A stretch of DNA of 64,000 nt from Talinum fruticosum (Eukaryota > Streptophyta > Magnoliopsida > Caryophyllales > Talinaceae), in assembly GCA_021018815.1 (NCBI GenBank), contig JAITYX010000012.1, positions 7,489,001 through 7,553,000 on the forward strand, written 5' to 3'. Position 1 is the first letter of the stretch, and each line of letters opens with the position of its first letter. Below are positions 43,633 to 55,742 of the stretch, one piece after another. The notes beneath the pieces were generated by a model, which ran no database searches, was not told the origin of the DNA, and was given only the letters and a program-made list of their open reading frames with translations. A program made the translations under genes and the position numbers.

Positions 43633-44985
43633 CGGCCTGCAAAACGAAACAAATTAACCCTTCTCACTTCCTCTAACGAACCCAGTAACACCCTTTATTA
43701 TGGTCCTTTTCGAGGAAGAAGGTTTTTCGGAACCCAGATTTGAATGATTTTGGGGCTAGTCCGATTCCGAGTCTTCCGTTTAAAGAACTCGGCTTGTGTC
43801 TCTTTCTTTTGAAAAACTTTTCTTTTATAAAACGGTGGAGATGTTTTTCTCCTATAAGTTGGTCTGGCTCAGTCCTCCTTTCATTTTTATGAATGGGACC
43901 GTGCTCAACCTTCCCGAACTTCACAGTTCTAGAATCCTTTTGAAAAGCTCTTAGTAGGAATTGGATTCCTCTTCTTTGTTAAAACCAAGACCTTCTTTTC
44001 TGAAGGAGACACATTGAGATCCCAAGAGCATATCAAGGTTCTTTTGACCTTGAGTAAACTTGAAAATAAGATCTTGAGACTCGTTGAGCTTTTGCTTTAG
44101 TTTCTCATTTTCTTTTCCGAGTAACTCGGACTCGGTCTCATTGGATTGAGCACTAGTCTTGAGTTCTCTCGAGTGCAAGTCTCAGTTTTTCCAACTCATT
44201 TTTTAAAGAAATGATCTCGGAAGAAATTGACTCAAGTTGTTCTCTAAAATGAGAAGAATCGAATTGGACTTCTCTTCCAAAGTGAAAATTTACTTAGCTA
44301 AATCAACTTTGGAGAATTTGAGAAAGTATTCAATTACTCGTTGAGGATTTGCTTCCTCATTGTCCGACTGATCCGTGTCCGCCTCTGTTTCTACTTCGAG
44401 TCGAAAGTGCCATCGGATACTTTGAGTCATCCGAGTCCTCGTCATCTTCGATGAGTCCTCGTCACTCGATGTGGCCATAATAGCCTTTTTCTTCTTTCTG
44501 TCCCTTTTTCTCTTTGGAAAGTCTTTGACTATGTGTTCCTTGCTGCCACATTCAAAACAGACCAAAGTTCTTAGGCAAAGATAACTTTGAAGGGGAAGAG
44601 TATTTACCTTTTCTATCCTTCTTGTCTTTCTTGTAGAACTCTTCTTTTGGCTTCTTATCCCATCTCTTGTGTTTTATCATTCTCTTAAAGCCTCTAGCGA
44701 TAAGTGCCATGGGATCCTCTTTCGAGTCGAAGAACTCGGATCCGCTTCTCCGGTTTCCGAGGCTTTCAGCGAATGTTCTTTTTGGTGCTCGACCTCTGCA
44801 TCCTCCTCTTCTAGGTGGATTTCATGGGTGAGAAGCTTCCCAATGAGTTTGTCCGGCTTTAGCAGAGACAAGTTCTAAGCCTCTTCGATAGCTGTCACTT
44901 TGGGACCCCATCTTTTCTTAGGTAGGCTTCGAGTATCTTTCCGCACATTTCCTCGTTGGAAATCTTTTTACCCAGAGATCTTTTT
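43633..44985 (-). pseudogene. C gag C-terminal half
   Basis: Minus-strand pieces in order: part of the UBN2-type domain at the truncated edge (44880-44985), a Leu/Lys/Glu-rich piece at 44677-44871, a zinc knuckle at 44515-44559 reading CFECGSKEHIVKDF (fourth ligand Cys replaced by Phe), Lys/Arg-rich RKRDRKKKKAIM, a coiled-coil stretch at 43951-44178 and a basic C-terminus at 43673-43924. It ends at the conserved SEKG-stop boundary. The N-terminal 0.5 kb is missing. Confidence 0.83.
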
Positions 44986-44989
44986 ACCC

Positions 44990-45575
44990 ATATATATATA
45001 TATATACCATATCCATTGAGAACTAGAGGTTTAGATGAGAACTATGAACTTTCAATCTCCACCCGTCACTTATAATCTAATAGTTGAGATTAAACCCTGA
45101 ATTATACCTACTAACTTACTCATTCAGCCCCCACTCCCCCTTTTCCCTCTTCTTATCTTGGACCGTCAATGCTACCGCCGGACCGCCACCGCCGCTGCTG
45201 CCGGAAATATCCAGAAAATTGGTGGTTGACGTGGAGGAGAGAAAAAGGCTCCCCTGTGCCATCGAAATAGTGGAAAAACCCTAACAAAGGGCATGGCGAA
45301 CCCCATCGAGAGGGAACCTTTTCTCTCTCTGCGCGTCAACCGCCAATTTTCCGGATATTTTCGGCGGCGGTGGAGGTCCGATGGTGCAACAACGGTCCAA
45401 GATAAGGAGAGAGAAAAGGGGAGTGAGAGCTGAATGAGTTAGTTAGTGGATATAAGTTACGGTTTAATATCGGCCATTATATTATAAACTAAGGGTGGAG
45501 ATTGAAAGTTCCGAGTTCTCATCTTAACCCTTAGTTCTCAATGGATATGGTCTATATATAATATATATATATTAA
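44990..45575. mobile_element. Foldback element with GC-rich arms of about 270 bp
   Basis: Left arm 44999-45285, right arm about 45290-45570. ACCATATCCATTGAGAACTA, AACTTTCAATCTCCACCC, CTTATCTTGGACCG and AATTTTCCGGATATTT-type segments recur as reverse complements in the other arm. The ends are TATATA runs on both sides, suggesting insertion into a TA repeat. The open frames inside (45084-45284) are palindrome by-products. Confidence 0.8.
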
Positions 45576-45589
45576 GGATTAAAAGGAAG

Positions 45590-46360
45590 AAAATATAAAT
45601 GTGAAAATGTAAAAAATTAGAAAGGTATTTGTATATAGGGATCTCCCCAAATACTTGTCATAAAGATAAATTTGTTATCAAATTTATTTATTTTGATTAG
45701 TTGAAGTTGGGGATGGACTAATTTATCCAATTACCTAAATTTCCAATTTCCTTTTTAGGTGCAAGTTTGTTGTATTATACATGATCGTAAACTAGAGTAC
45801 ATATTTTTTTGAAGTTTACGTAATGCATAAGCTAATAATGAATATCAATCAAATGTTGAGGCCATACATTTAGTTTGCTTTAAGAACCCAAGACATAACT
45901 AAAACGGGAGTTCCCAAAACCCTTGTTGACTTTAGCAATAAGGTTGGGTTCACTAGGAAAGACATAGAGGCTATGTATAGCATGGGTCGGTTCACGAAGA
46001 AAGGAAAAAGGGGTAAAGGATTCATTGGAGAAAAAGGTGATAAACAATACGGAATTATTATTAATTTTGTGATTGTTTATCACCTTTTTCTTTTTTCATC
46101 GACCGACCCATGCTGTAAATACACTTTATGTCTTGCTTGTGAACCCAATCACATTGTTAAAGACAACAAGTGTTACAGGAACTCCGGTACTAGTTATATC
46201 TTGGGATACTTAAAGCGAATTAAAGGGATTGCTCGAACATTTTAATAGTATTAATTGTGTTATGCATTATGTAAAATTTCAAAAAAAAAAACCATGTCTA
46301 ATTTATGATAAATGTATAAGACATCAAAATTGGAAGCAAAAGGAAACTATATATATATAT
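45590..46360. mobile_element. Foldback element, copy 2 (long inverted repeat)
   Basis: Same family as copy 1: shared 160-bp left flank (45590-45750), left arm to about 46050, right arm 46065-46350. GCATGGGTCGGTTCACGAAG is mirrored by the complement of TCGACCGACCCATGC. The loop is ACGGAATTATTATTAATTTTG-like and AT-rich. It ends in (TA)n. Chance frames at 45880-46083 and 45973-46245 are not genes. Confidence 0.8.
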
Positions 46361-46422
46361 ATATATTGTTAATATAATATATACACAAACAATTCTCTTA
46401 CACAACGAATAGAGGGAAAGAG

Positions 46423-46518
<96 letters not shown>
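46423..46518. repeat. (TG)n(TA)n microsatellite at the D insertion site
   Basis: About 30 GT units, a TATAG interruption, more GT, then about 10 TA units ending at the LTR of D. The D target duplication ATATA falls inside the TA run. Confidence 0.9.
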
Positions 46519-46519
<1 letters not shown>

Positions 46520-47955
46520 GAAGGTTTGCTCTTGGAGAGTCTAAGTCACCCTAGAGGGGGTGAATAGGGTGATGAAGAAAATTAAACAACTTTTGCACCA
46601 ATACAAACTAAAAGAAGATTCCGAGTTTAGAATGTACTCGAAAGGAAATAACATAGATATAAGTGGAAACCGTCCTACAGCAGAAAACCACGAACAATGC
46701 TAATCCAAGACTGAGTCAAATCCACTATTTACAAAATACAAAGGACTGACTCAACCAGAATTACTCCCTTAATCAATTCCTTACAATGTTTTCCTAGACT
46801 CGAAGTTCCCTTATATGATCTATTACTTCCTAATTAAGGTAACCTTTACAATCAGAGACAACCGAGCTGAGTTAATGCTTATAGCTCAGTCAAGGGACTC
46901 ACTAAGAAGGTAAGAGAAGTATGTAATTTATTACAAGACTTTCTTTACAACCTGGAGAATATTAAATAAAGAATTAGAGTTGTAAATAGAAGATTGAGTA
47001 AGAATGAATCCAATAATAGGTTCAAAAATAATTCCCATAACCTTCAAGTCTTGCAAAGTGGCTTGTATTTATCGACACCCAAGTAGAGTGACCGTTGAAC
47101 CTTATTTCTATACTCGAAGTCTTCACTAGCCGTTATAAAAGCTACTCGTGTCACTCAAAAAAGATCCGTTGGGATGTGAACGTTGTGCTACGGCTCTTGG
47201 CTCCAAAAGATGGTCCAATCACTTGGTCGTGACTGAAAAACAATGATGGAAACACCAATTAGGCCTATAGTTGGAATTTTCCAGTTTTAGAAACAAACAA
47301 CCACGACACGGTGTATGACCCTTGTCCATAAGTAGCTAAAACTTGTCTGCTAGTGGTTAACGGCTAGAAGCCAATTGTTTTTATAATTAAAAAAATAGAT
47401 TAGCCTCGTTTGAATAACCTACAAAAGCAAACCACATAAGTTCTCAAAGTATAACAATAATTTGGTCTAAGATTAGGTACAGATAATAAATAAATCTGAG
47501 TAATTACATGCTTAAATATCTTTGGCTTAAAAGAATGGAATTTTCCGAGTCTAATATTCAATATACTCAAATTCCATCTTGAATCAATCCTAAGTTGATC
47601 AAGTTAGATAGAGTAAAATATTAGAGTATAACAACTTGATCTCGGTTAAATAATTCTCCAGGAAATAAACTAACTTAGAATAAAAAATTAATGTTGTAAT
47701 ATTTTATTTTATTTTTGGCATTGAAATACAAAGTCGGTGTTCGAGATAAAGTGTGTTAGATAAATTATTTGATCATGCGATAGTTCTAAGTGATGTATGA
47801 GTGAGTCGAAACACCGAGTGACGAAGATATGTAGTAAAGCGCTTTCTTAGTTAGTCAAAACATAATGAAAACTTATATAGGAGTTTGTAAAGGATACGTG
47901 AATGACTTAGAATCAAAACCTAAGAGAGAGAGAGAGATTTATACCTGAGTCTTCA
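46519..47955 (-). repeat. 3' LTR of D
   Basis: 1437 bp, minus-strand TGAAGACTCAGG...ACCTTCA. Homologous to 54329-55742. Next to the PPT (47956-47970). Confidence 0.9.
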
Positions 47956-47970
47956 ATATCCCCCTTTTTA
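47956..47970 (-). other. Polypurine tract of D
   Basis: The minus strand reads TAAAAAGGGGGATAT directly before the 3' LTR. Confidence 0.8.
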
Positions 47971-48526
47971 TGAAAGGCATTCCATACTTAAGTTAGAAAC
48001 TTGTTAGTTCATTACATAAGTTTTCATTATTAATGATTAGAATAGGAAGTCATGTTCTCATAGCAAGAGTAACTTTGAGATACTCGAAAGTGCAGTTCGG
48101 ATCATAGCATTACTCGGAGCATATGTGCGAATAATGAAGTATATGAGCAAAAACAACTGAAATTAGAGTAGATATGTTAATGAGTTAAGTATCGGGGCAT
48201 AGTTAAGTATCGAGTATAGAATACGTAAAAATATGTACCTCGAAACATATATGCTCGGAATGAAAAGTATTAGTATCAAAGCATATAAAAAATATTAGAG
48301 CATCAAAGCAATTCAGGACTGATATGCCAAAAGAAAATTCATTGCTCCGAAAGAAACTAAACAGACTAAAGAAGAAAACATTATTAAGCGAGTTTCTCCC
48401 CTAAACTAAGCATCAAGTTTTCTATATATTTTCTCCCCAAACATTTCATCAAAAAGAGGGAAGAAAATAGCAGAGCAAGTACAACCGATGTTACACAAAA
48501 AAATATAAACAAATAAAAGAAATGAA
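47971..48526 (-). other. 3' untranslated region of D
   Basis: A/T-rich, no readable coding signal. ATGAAATGTTTGGGGAGAAAA (near 48430-48450, minus strand) is a purine-rich tract at the position of the extra tracts in B and C. Confidence 0.45.
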
Positions 48527-50146
48527 CTAAGAATTGGGGGCTAGTTGTCCGGACGAGAAGGGACGAGCATTGCGCTTGCGCTGTAAGTTTGTGAGGAGGT
48601 GGAGGAGCGATGTGGTTGCAGCAGCTGGGATGTCGGGAAGTTGCTCTGTCGTGGTTCCGTGAACCAAAGGGACATCTTTCTCAAGCTCATCTTCCTCGAA
48701 GACAGACATCGGACGGTGCTTCGGGGCAACGGCTTGGGACTCGACCAACGTTGCCGGCCTCTTCGACCTACTCGGAACATGATATGAGGAGATCGGTTCC
48801 GGTTCTGGATTTGGTGCACCTTGGCCCTTAGGTTTAGCGGCCTCTTCTTTTGCTTTTCCTTCTTCCTTCTCCTCTTCCTTCCCTTCTTCTTTCTCCGCTT
48901 CAAGCAAGAGCTGCTTCTTCTGCTGCTTCCTCAACTTCCTCCTCAACGGATGTAGACTTAGTCGGGCTAGAGGACTCCTCGAAGTATTGAAAGTGTCTCG
49001 AGTCCCGAGGAGCTTTAGATCGTCGTTCGTAGAGGAGTTAGAGCTGCTCACGTTACTCTTTGATAATGGCCTTGAATTCGAGCAAAAGGTCCTGGTTTTC
49101 CCGATCTAGGACTGTCCGATTTTCTAGGTAATCACCAGGCCTTGTTAGACGGTTTTGAAAGAGCCGAGAGTGTTCTGAAGTTCTTCGGACACGGAGACAA
49201 TATTGTTTACAATCTCGATCAACATTGCGGTAGAGGGAGGAGGAGGAGGTGGTAGAGAAGCAAAGGGACCAGCGAGAGGGAGGTGGAAGTGATAATGGAG
49301 TATGAGTTTGAGTGGGAGGAGGTGATCGAGGTTTCAACTTAGACCCGTAAACCCGGACACCAGGTTTGACTTCTTGATATCCGTACCTTAGAAGTTCTTT
49401 TCTTCCAACAACAATGGCAGCCTCGAAACAACTGTTGGTTCCGAGGGAAGGGAAATCCTGAACTGTTTGAAGACAAACGTCAAGAGAGATCTAAAAGGAA
49501 AACGAGCGAGACGTTTGGGAGTGAGCTGGCACGGTGGCCATCTCGCTCGATGATAAAGGGAAAAGGTCTACTTTGTAGCCCTCTAAGATATCGAACAAAA
49601 CTTTGACAATCTTGGAGTTTGGATTCTCTTTGTTGGAATGATGAGCGAAAAGGTCCTCATCAAGATGAAACAAAGTAATCTTGCCTTGGTCTCATCTAAG
49701 TTACTAAGAAATTTTTGCATGACTCAGGTATTTCCTTGGCAAACTTCTCAAACAAATCATCAGCAATCTCTATAAAAGGTATGGGATTGGAGTTTAGAAA
49801 AAGAGGAAAGACTTTAAACAAGTATTTGAAGGAGAGGAAGGTTTATACGGACAACCTTCCCTTGAACCTTTGAGGTGATGACACCCTCAAAGTGGGACAT
49901 GTTAGCATAGAACTTGGTGACTAGTTCTCGGTACATGAAATCACTGAAGCACAAGTAGTTGTAAACCGTAGTGTTTTTGATGTGTGGTAACCACGAGAAA
50001 GACGTGGTTTGAAAAAATTTGTCATTGAACGCAAAGTGTTGGGTGACAAAGATTCTTGAAGGATTGGAGGTTCCTTCTTGAGCAATTTTGGTGTGGGGCT
50101 TTTTGGTAGCCGAGCCCAATTCTGGTCCCAACCCTCGCTTTGGCAT
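48527..50146 (-). pseudogene. D third ORF (env-like position)
   Basis: The best preserved third ORF. On the minus strand it starts MPKRGLGPELGSATKKPHTK at 50146, then FFQTTSFSWLPHI, CFSDFMYRELVTKFYANMS and GKVVRINLPLLQ (110 codons to 49814). Middle pieces lie at 49491-49673 (DEDLFAHHSNKENPN, GYKVDLFPLSS) and 49053-49337. The C-terminal 174-codon run (48527-49051) has a Lys/Glu stretch of about 40 residues likely to be helical, then acidic VFEEDELEKDV. A one-base shift separates the last two pieces. No membrane segment is evident. Confidence 0.62.
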
Positions 50147-50283
50147 GGTGAATAAAGAAAATGCGAGAGAACAAAGAAAAAGAAAGAGTGTCGATTTTAG
50201 AGAGAGAATATAGGTGAGCAGAAATTTTGAGAATAGAGAGCAGGGAAGCAGTGAGCAAAGTAGAGAGAAGAATGTAGAGAGGT

Positions 50284-50363
50284 GCTATTTATAGCAGAGA
50301 GGAAATGACCTTCAACCTTCATTCTGACCCGAATATCAAACGGTACTCTCGGACCGGTGTGAC
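50284..50363 (-). promoter_or_regulatory. Internal promoter upstream of the third ORF of D
   Basis: The minus strand has GTCACACCGG (50354-50363), then CTATAAATAGC (50284-50294), then a CT-rich leader to the ATG at 50146, about 138 bases downstream of the TATA box. Confidence 0.55.
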
Positions 50364-50544
50364 GTTCTACACTCCAACGACTAGTATTTTAGCAGCTTCC
50401 TTCCAACAACTAGAATTCTAACAGACTTTCTTCTAATGGCTAGAATTCCGTGATTAAAACACATGGCAAAGAGAGAGAGAAGAAAGGGTTTTTAAAAAGA
50501 TTTTTGAAATTCTCCATTTATCTAGAGATGATCTCGAAGCTTGA

Positions 50545-50810
50545 TGTTCATGCTAGATGAAAATGCTAACAGGATTCCGATTGCTTCAATCCTAACAATA
50601 GGTGCAATGGTTTTCCCACAATCAATTCCTTCCTCTTGATTGTAACGCTGAGCAACAAGTCTAGCCTTATTTCGACTACCAACGCTTCCTCATCTAATTT
50701 GTTCTTGAAAACCCATTTGGTTCCTATGACTGGGTGGTTAGAGGGTCGTTTGATCGGAGTCCGGACTTGGTTTCTTTCAAATTGATTAAGCTCTTCTTAC
50801 ATGGCCTCTA
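50545..50810 (-). pseudogene. D reverse transcriptase N-terminus, cut by deletion
   Basis: The minus strand shows FKNKLDE, KARLVAQ and QEEGIDCG-type segments, then stops after the stretch matching SSMNIK (about 50545). The next bases leftward belong to the spacer before the third ORF. About 1.2 kb present in C at the same place (rest of RT and all of RNase H) is missing. No YVDD loop remains. Confidence 0.78.
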
Positions 50811-51900
50811 CCCATTTAGCTTCATTTAGGGCTTCTAGTGCATTTTTAGGTTCGAGTGAATGGTATGAATGCAAAAATACACACAGATTATGCAAAGAAG
50901 ATCGAGTTCTTACCCCATATTTGATGTCCGAAAGTATGTTTTCAGGTGGGTGACTTGGATGCATATTTGAAAGCTTTATCTCTCTTTTGATTTACCAAGT
51001 TTGTTGGTTGAACAGTGTGATCTTTAATTGGTTGATCTTGCTGAGTCTCTACGTTGACTTGTTCTTCAACGATTCTGAGCCGGCTCTTGAGTCCTGTTCG
51101 ATCCGAGTTATAACATTCCGAGTTACTTCGATAATTCGTTTTTAATCTTTCCGAGCTCAGCTTCAACAAGCTCGTCTTCATCTCTCGTTAAGGCTAAGAT
51201 ATGAGTATGTGGACTCACTTATCTTGCCAAGATCAGTCTCATCAAAGACAACATGGATACTTTCTTCCACTTTGTTAGTTTTCTTGCTAAAAACATAATA
51301 AGCTTTGCTATGAGATAAATAACCCAAAAATATACCTTCACCTGACATAGCATCAAACTTAGTCGGATGCTTCTTACCATTGTTGTGAACAAGGCACTTA
51401 CATCCAAATGGTCCGAAGTAGGAGATGTTAGGTTTCTTTCCCTTGTATAGCTCCTATGGAGTTTTCTTCAAGATGGGTCCGATGAGGCATTTGTTGAGTG
51501 TGTAATTTGTCTGTGTTGATCGCCTCAACCCGTAAATAGTAAGGTAGATCATTTTTAATCATCATAGTCCTTCCTATTTCTTCAAGATTTATGTTCTTTC
51601 TCTCTGCTAAACCATTCTGTTAAGGAGTTCTTGGTGCAGAGAAGTTGTGAGAAATGTCATTCTTGTCACAAAAGTCTCGTAAATTTTGAGTAGTCGAACT
51701 CCCTTCCATGCTCTGTTTGAATCCTCCCGATCCGAGTTTGAGACTCCACTTGAATTTCTTTACAAAGCTTAGTGAACTCTTTGAAGGCTTCATTCTTGTC
51801 CTTGAGAAAACATACCCAGGTAAATCATAAGAAATCATCAATAATGACAAGTACATAAGATTTACCTCCAAGGCTTTTCACAAGAATTTCACCACACAAA
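50811..51900 (-). pseudogene. D linker and integrase
   Basis: Linker at 50942-51181 on the minus strand (VETQQDQPIKDHTVQPTNLV, ASKSP). The integrase tail lies near 51250-51480 with a VYFWVIYLIAKLIMFLA frame that is shifted. The core at 51560-51900 has KNDISHNFSAPRTP and a damaged RTD region (frame shifted near 51720). It is more decayed than C. Confidence 0.8.
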
Positions 51901-52470
51901 TTCAAATGAACTAATTCCACCACTTTGAATGTAGATACAGTTTAAGTGGTTTGAAACAGGACCTAACTTGCTTGCCTTTTATGCATGCCTCGTAGATTTT
52001 ATCTTTCTTAAATGCACAGTTAGGTAATCCCCTAACTAATCCGTGAGATGCAAGTTTCTTGATAGTATGCATGCTAGTATGACCTAATCTACGATGCCAT
52101 GTCCATGAGTCATCATTCACGGATACTTTCAAACAGGATAAATTCTTACTTGACCCCGATAGAGGAATAGTGTATGTGTTACCCGACCTCATACCTAAGA
52201 GCTTAGTCTCTTTGAACATTACCTCTTGTCCTTTGTCACATAGTTGAGAGATGCTAAGGAAATGTATTTCAGCACTTTAACAAGATAGACTGGACTAACC
52301 GAGTTGTTTCCTTCACTAACCTTTCTAATCCCTACTATCTTGTCTTTGCTATTATCTCCAAATGTGACATTTCCTCCTTTTAGATCTTCCAATTTAGAGA
52401 AGAGTCTTGAATCTCCTGACACGTGGCGTGAGCAACCATTGTCTAAGTACCGGTGACCTTTCTTCTTCTT
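51901..52470 (-). pseudogene. D GAG-pre-integrase and protease
   Basis: GAG-pre-integrase is open for 102 codons (51911-52219): TWHRRLGHTSMHTIKKLASH, LVRGLPNCAFKKDKIYEACI (one zinc-ligand Cys replaced by Tyr context), KGKQVRS. Protease at 52219-52470 reads YLDNGCSRHVSGDSRLF, so the triad is DNG instead of DSG, then IVGIRKVSEGNNSVSPVYLV. Confidence 0.82.
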
Positions 52471-52480
52471 CCGAATTACC

Positions 52481-54268
52481 TACAAGACAGAAACAAACTA
52501 ACCCTTCTCACTTCCTCTTACAAACCCAGTAACTCCCTTTACTGTGGTCCTTTTATGAGGAAGAGCACTCTTGGGAACCTAGATTTGAATAATTTTGGGT
52601 CCGGTCTAATTCGAGTCTTCCTTCAAAAAATTGAGTCTGTGTCTCCTTCTTTTGAAAATCTTTTCTTTTGTAAACAGGTGGAGAAGGCTTTTTCTTGTAA
52701 ACTGGTCTGGCTCAATCCTCTTTTCACTCTTATGAATGGGACCATGCTCGGCCTTCCTGAACTTTATAGTTCCGGAATCGGTTTTGAAAAGATTTGAATA
52801 AGAATTAGATTCCTTTTCTTCATTATATCCGAGTCCTTCTTTCCTGAATGAGACACACTGAGAGAAAAGTAAAAGATCAAGGTTTTTCTGACCTTGAGTG
52901 AGTTTTAAAGCAAGCTCTTGAGACTCATTGAGCTTCCTTTTCTATTCCTTATTCTATGTTCTAATTGGCTCGGACTTAGTCTCATTTTCTTGAGCAATGA
53001 TCTTAAGTACTTTCAGATTTGGTCTTAGGTTTTCTAACTCATTTTTAAAACATTGCTCTCAGTAGCAAGAGACTCAAGTTTTTCTTTGAATAGTGAAGAG
53101 TCGAATTGGACTTTTCTTCCAAAGTATAAATATCTAGCCAAGTCAACTTTGGAGAATTTGTGAAAAAATTTAATTACCTCCTCAATATATGAGTTCTCAT
53201 TATCCGACTCGGACTACGCCTTCGAATCTGTAAGTGCCATAAGACACTTTGAGTCGCCGGAATCATCTTCTTCGGATGAGTCATCATCAGTCCAAGTAGC
53301 CATCATAGCCTTCTTCTTTCTGTCCTTCTTTCTTTTGGGACAATCTTTGACTATGTGCTCCTTGCTTGCCACATTCAAAGCAACTAGAGTTCTTAGATAA
53401 AGATAACTTTGAAGGGGATGAATATTTACCTTTTCTGTCCTTCTTATCTTTTTTTATAGAACTAATCCTTTAGCCTCTTTTCCCACTTCTTGTATTTCAT
53501 CACTCTCTTGAAGCCGCGGGCTATGAGTACCATAGGATCCTCTTCCGATTCCGACGAGCTTAGACTTTCACGTCCGCTTTCGATGCCTTCATCGCTATGT
53601 TCCTTTTGGTGGTGACCTCGACATCTTCTTCTTCCGGATGAATCTCGTGGTTAAGTAACTTCCCAATAAGCTCGTTTGGTCTAAGTTGAGAGAGGTTCTG
53701 AGCTTGTTCAATGGTTGTCACCTTGGGATACCATCTCTTCTTTAGCGAGACTTCTCAAAACCTTCTGGACATTTCTTCGTGCGAGATCTTTCTACCTAGA
53801 GATTTGAGATTATTAGTAATATCCGTGAACCGAATACATCCGAGTGATGTTTTCTTCTAGCTCCATCTTGAATAGCTCATACTTATGAAGATATTGACTT
53901 ATCTTTGCCCGCTTCACTTTGCTTGTTCCTTCATAGGTGCTGATAAGAGTGTCATGTGTCACAGGCTGAGACTATGTTGTATTCTTTTATGCTAATGGCA
54001 CACATCAGTGTGTTCATAGCTTTGAAGTTCTTTCGAACTTATCGGTCTCGTAGTGGTGAACTCGGATTTGGCTTTAGGCACGAGTGGTTCCATTCTCCGT
54101 CTTCATTGGAATGTAGTGACTTGCTTGGATGATGTTCCAAACATCTTCATCATTGTCCATCAGGAAACACTCCATCATCTTCTTCCAATGTGCAATGTTT
54201 GACCCTTTGAACTTTAGTGGTCCGGTGGATGATCTTCCTTCATCAAACTCTCAATTGTTCCGAGCCAT
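52481..54268 (-). pseudogene. D gag
   Basis: The start at the minus-strand ATG (54266-54268) gives MARNN followed by a stop, the same start as E1. HWKKMMECFLMDNDEDVWNI lies near 54130-54200, the UBN2-type region near 53780-53860, and the zinc knuckle at 53341-53384 with a base inserted in GGCAAGCAAGGAG that shifts the frame. Coiled-coil and basic parts follow to the SEKG-stop boundary at about 52510. Many frameshifts. Confidence 0.82.
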
Positions 54269-54314
54269 CCGATCTTTACACCTTCGGATGGTTAAATCCT
54301 TTTGGAAAGGCTAG

Positions 54315-54326
54315 GATTTGATACCA
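54315..54326 (-). other. Primer binding site of D
   Basis: The minus strand reads TGGTATCAAATC, matching the initiator tRNA-Met PBS over the first eight bases. Unlike E1, B and G it lacks the CGAG form. Confidence 0.6.
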
Positions 54327-54328
54327 AT

Positions 54329-55742
54329 TTAAGGTTTGCTCTTGGAGAGCCTAAGTCGCCCTAGAGGGTGGGGTCAATAGGGTGATGAAGAAAATAAAAC
54401 AATATTTGCAATTTGCACCAAAACCAAATTCGAGTCCGGAATGGACTTAGAAAGGCAATAACATAGATATACGTGGAAACCCTCCTAGGGCGAGAAAACC
54501 ACGGATAGTTCTAATCCAAGCATAATATCAAATCCATTATTTTGAATCCACAAAGTACAAAGGATCGACTCAACCAGAATTGCTCCCTTAAACAATTCCT
54601 TATAATGTTTTTTAGACTTAGAAGTTCCCTTATCCGATCTAGTACTTCCTAACCGAGGTAACATTTATAATTAGGGATAACTAAGCTCAATTAACCCTTA
54701 AAGCTCAGTCACGAGACTCACTAAGAAGGTAAGAGAAGTATGTAATTGATTACAAGACTTTCTTTACAATTCAAAGAATATTAAATACGAATTGGAGTTA
54801 TAAGTAGAAGATTGAGTAAGAATGAATCCAATAATTCGGACAACCTTCAAGTCTTGCAATGTGGCTTCTATTTATTGACACCCAAGCAAAGTGACCATTG
54901 AGGCATGTTTCTAGACTGAAGTCTTCACTAGCCGTTATAACGGCTATTCCGAGTCGCTCATAAAAGATCCGTTAGGATATGAACGTTGTGCCATGGCTCT
55001 TTGGTCCAAAAGATGGTCCAATCACTTGGTGGTGACTGAAAACTACGATGGAAACACCAATTAGGCATAGAGTTGGAATTTTCCAGTTTTGGAAACAAAC
55101 CCCGACACAATGTCCGAGCCTTGTCTAGAAGTAGCTAAAACATATATACTAGTGATTAACGGCTAGAAGCTAGTTGCTTTTGTAATTCAAAAATAGATTA
55201 GCCTCTTTGAATAACCTACAAAAACAAACCACATAGGTTCTCAAAGTATAACAATACTTTGGTCCAAGATTAGGCACAAATAATAAATAAATCCGAGTAA
55301 TTAAATGCTTAAATATCTTTGGCCTAAAAGAATGGAATTTTCCGAGTCCGATATTCAATATACTCAAATTCTATCTTGAGTTAATCCTAAGCTAATCAAC
55401 TTAGAGAGAGTAAAATATCGAGTATAACAACTTGATCCGGTCAAAAATTCTCAAGGAAATAAGTCGACTTAGAATAAAGAATTAATGTTGTAATTCTTTT
55501 TTTTTTTTTGCGTTGAAATACAAAGTCACTATTTAGAGAAAGTGTGTTAGAGAAATTGTTTGATCATGCGATGGTTCCGAGTGATGTCCGAGTGAGTCGA
55601 AACACTAGTGACGAAGATATGTAGTAAGGCGCTTTCCGAGTCGGTCACAACATAATGAAAACTTAGATAGGAGTTTCGAAAGATACAGTAATGACTTAGA
55701 ATCAAAACCTAAGAGAGATGGAGATTTATACCTGAGTCTTCA
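54329..55742 (-). repeat. 5' LTR of D
   Basis: 1414 bp. The inner terminal dinucleotide reads AA instead of CA on the minus strand (plus-strand TT at 54329-54330). The TATA site is degraded (CAATAAATAG on the minus strand, near 54868-54877). The LTR pair differs by substitutions and small indels along the whole length. Confidence 0.88.

Larger units (their letters stand above)
36222..44985 (-). mobile_element. C: Sirevirus-like copia element, truncated in gag
   Basis: On the minus strand it lacks the 5' LTR, PBS and gag N-terminus, then has gag C-terminus, protease, GAG-pre-integrase, integrase, RT, RNase H, third ORF, PPT and 3' LTR (36222-37803). It has the longest continuous reading frames of the family here (257 and 141 codons). 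The right edge stops inside gag at (TA)n, where a foldback element begins, so the rest was lost or moved. The left flank is TATAT. Confidence 0.9.
46519..55742 (-). mobile_element. D: copia element with two LTRs and an internal deletion
   Basis: A 9.2-kb minus-strand element: 5' LTR (54329-55742), PBS, gag, protease, GAG-pre-integrase, integrase, RT N-terminus, then third ORF, PPT and 3' LTR (46519-47955). RT C-terminus and RNase H are missing. Flanked by ATATA on both sides (46514-46518, 55743-55747), consistent with a target duplication but inside TA-rich sequence. Its LTRs are shorter (1437 and 1414 bp) and its proteins more diverged than E1/B/C, so it is an older or sister subfamily. Confidence 0.9.

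Noticed and set aside
45973..46245. 90-codon plus-strand frame
   Set aside because: It lies inside the foldback palindrome, with a mirrored frame on the other strand; no domain.
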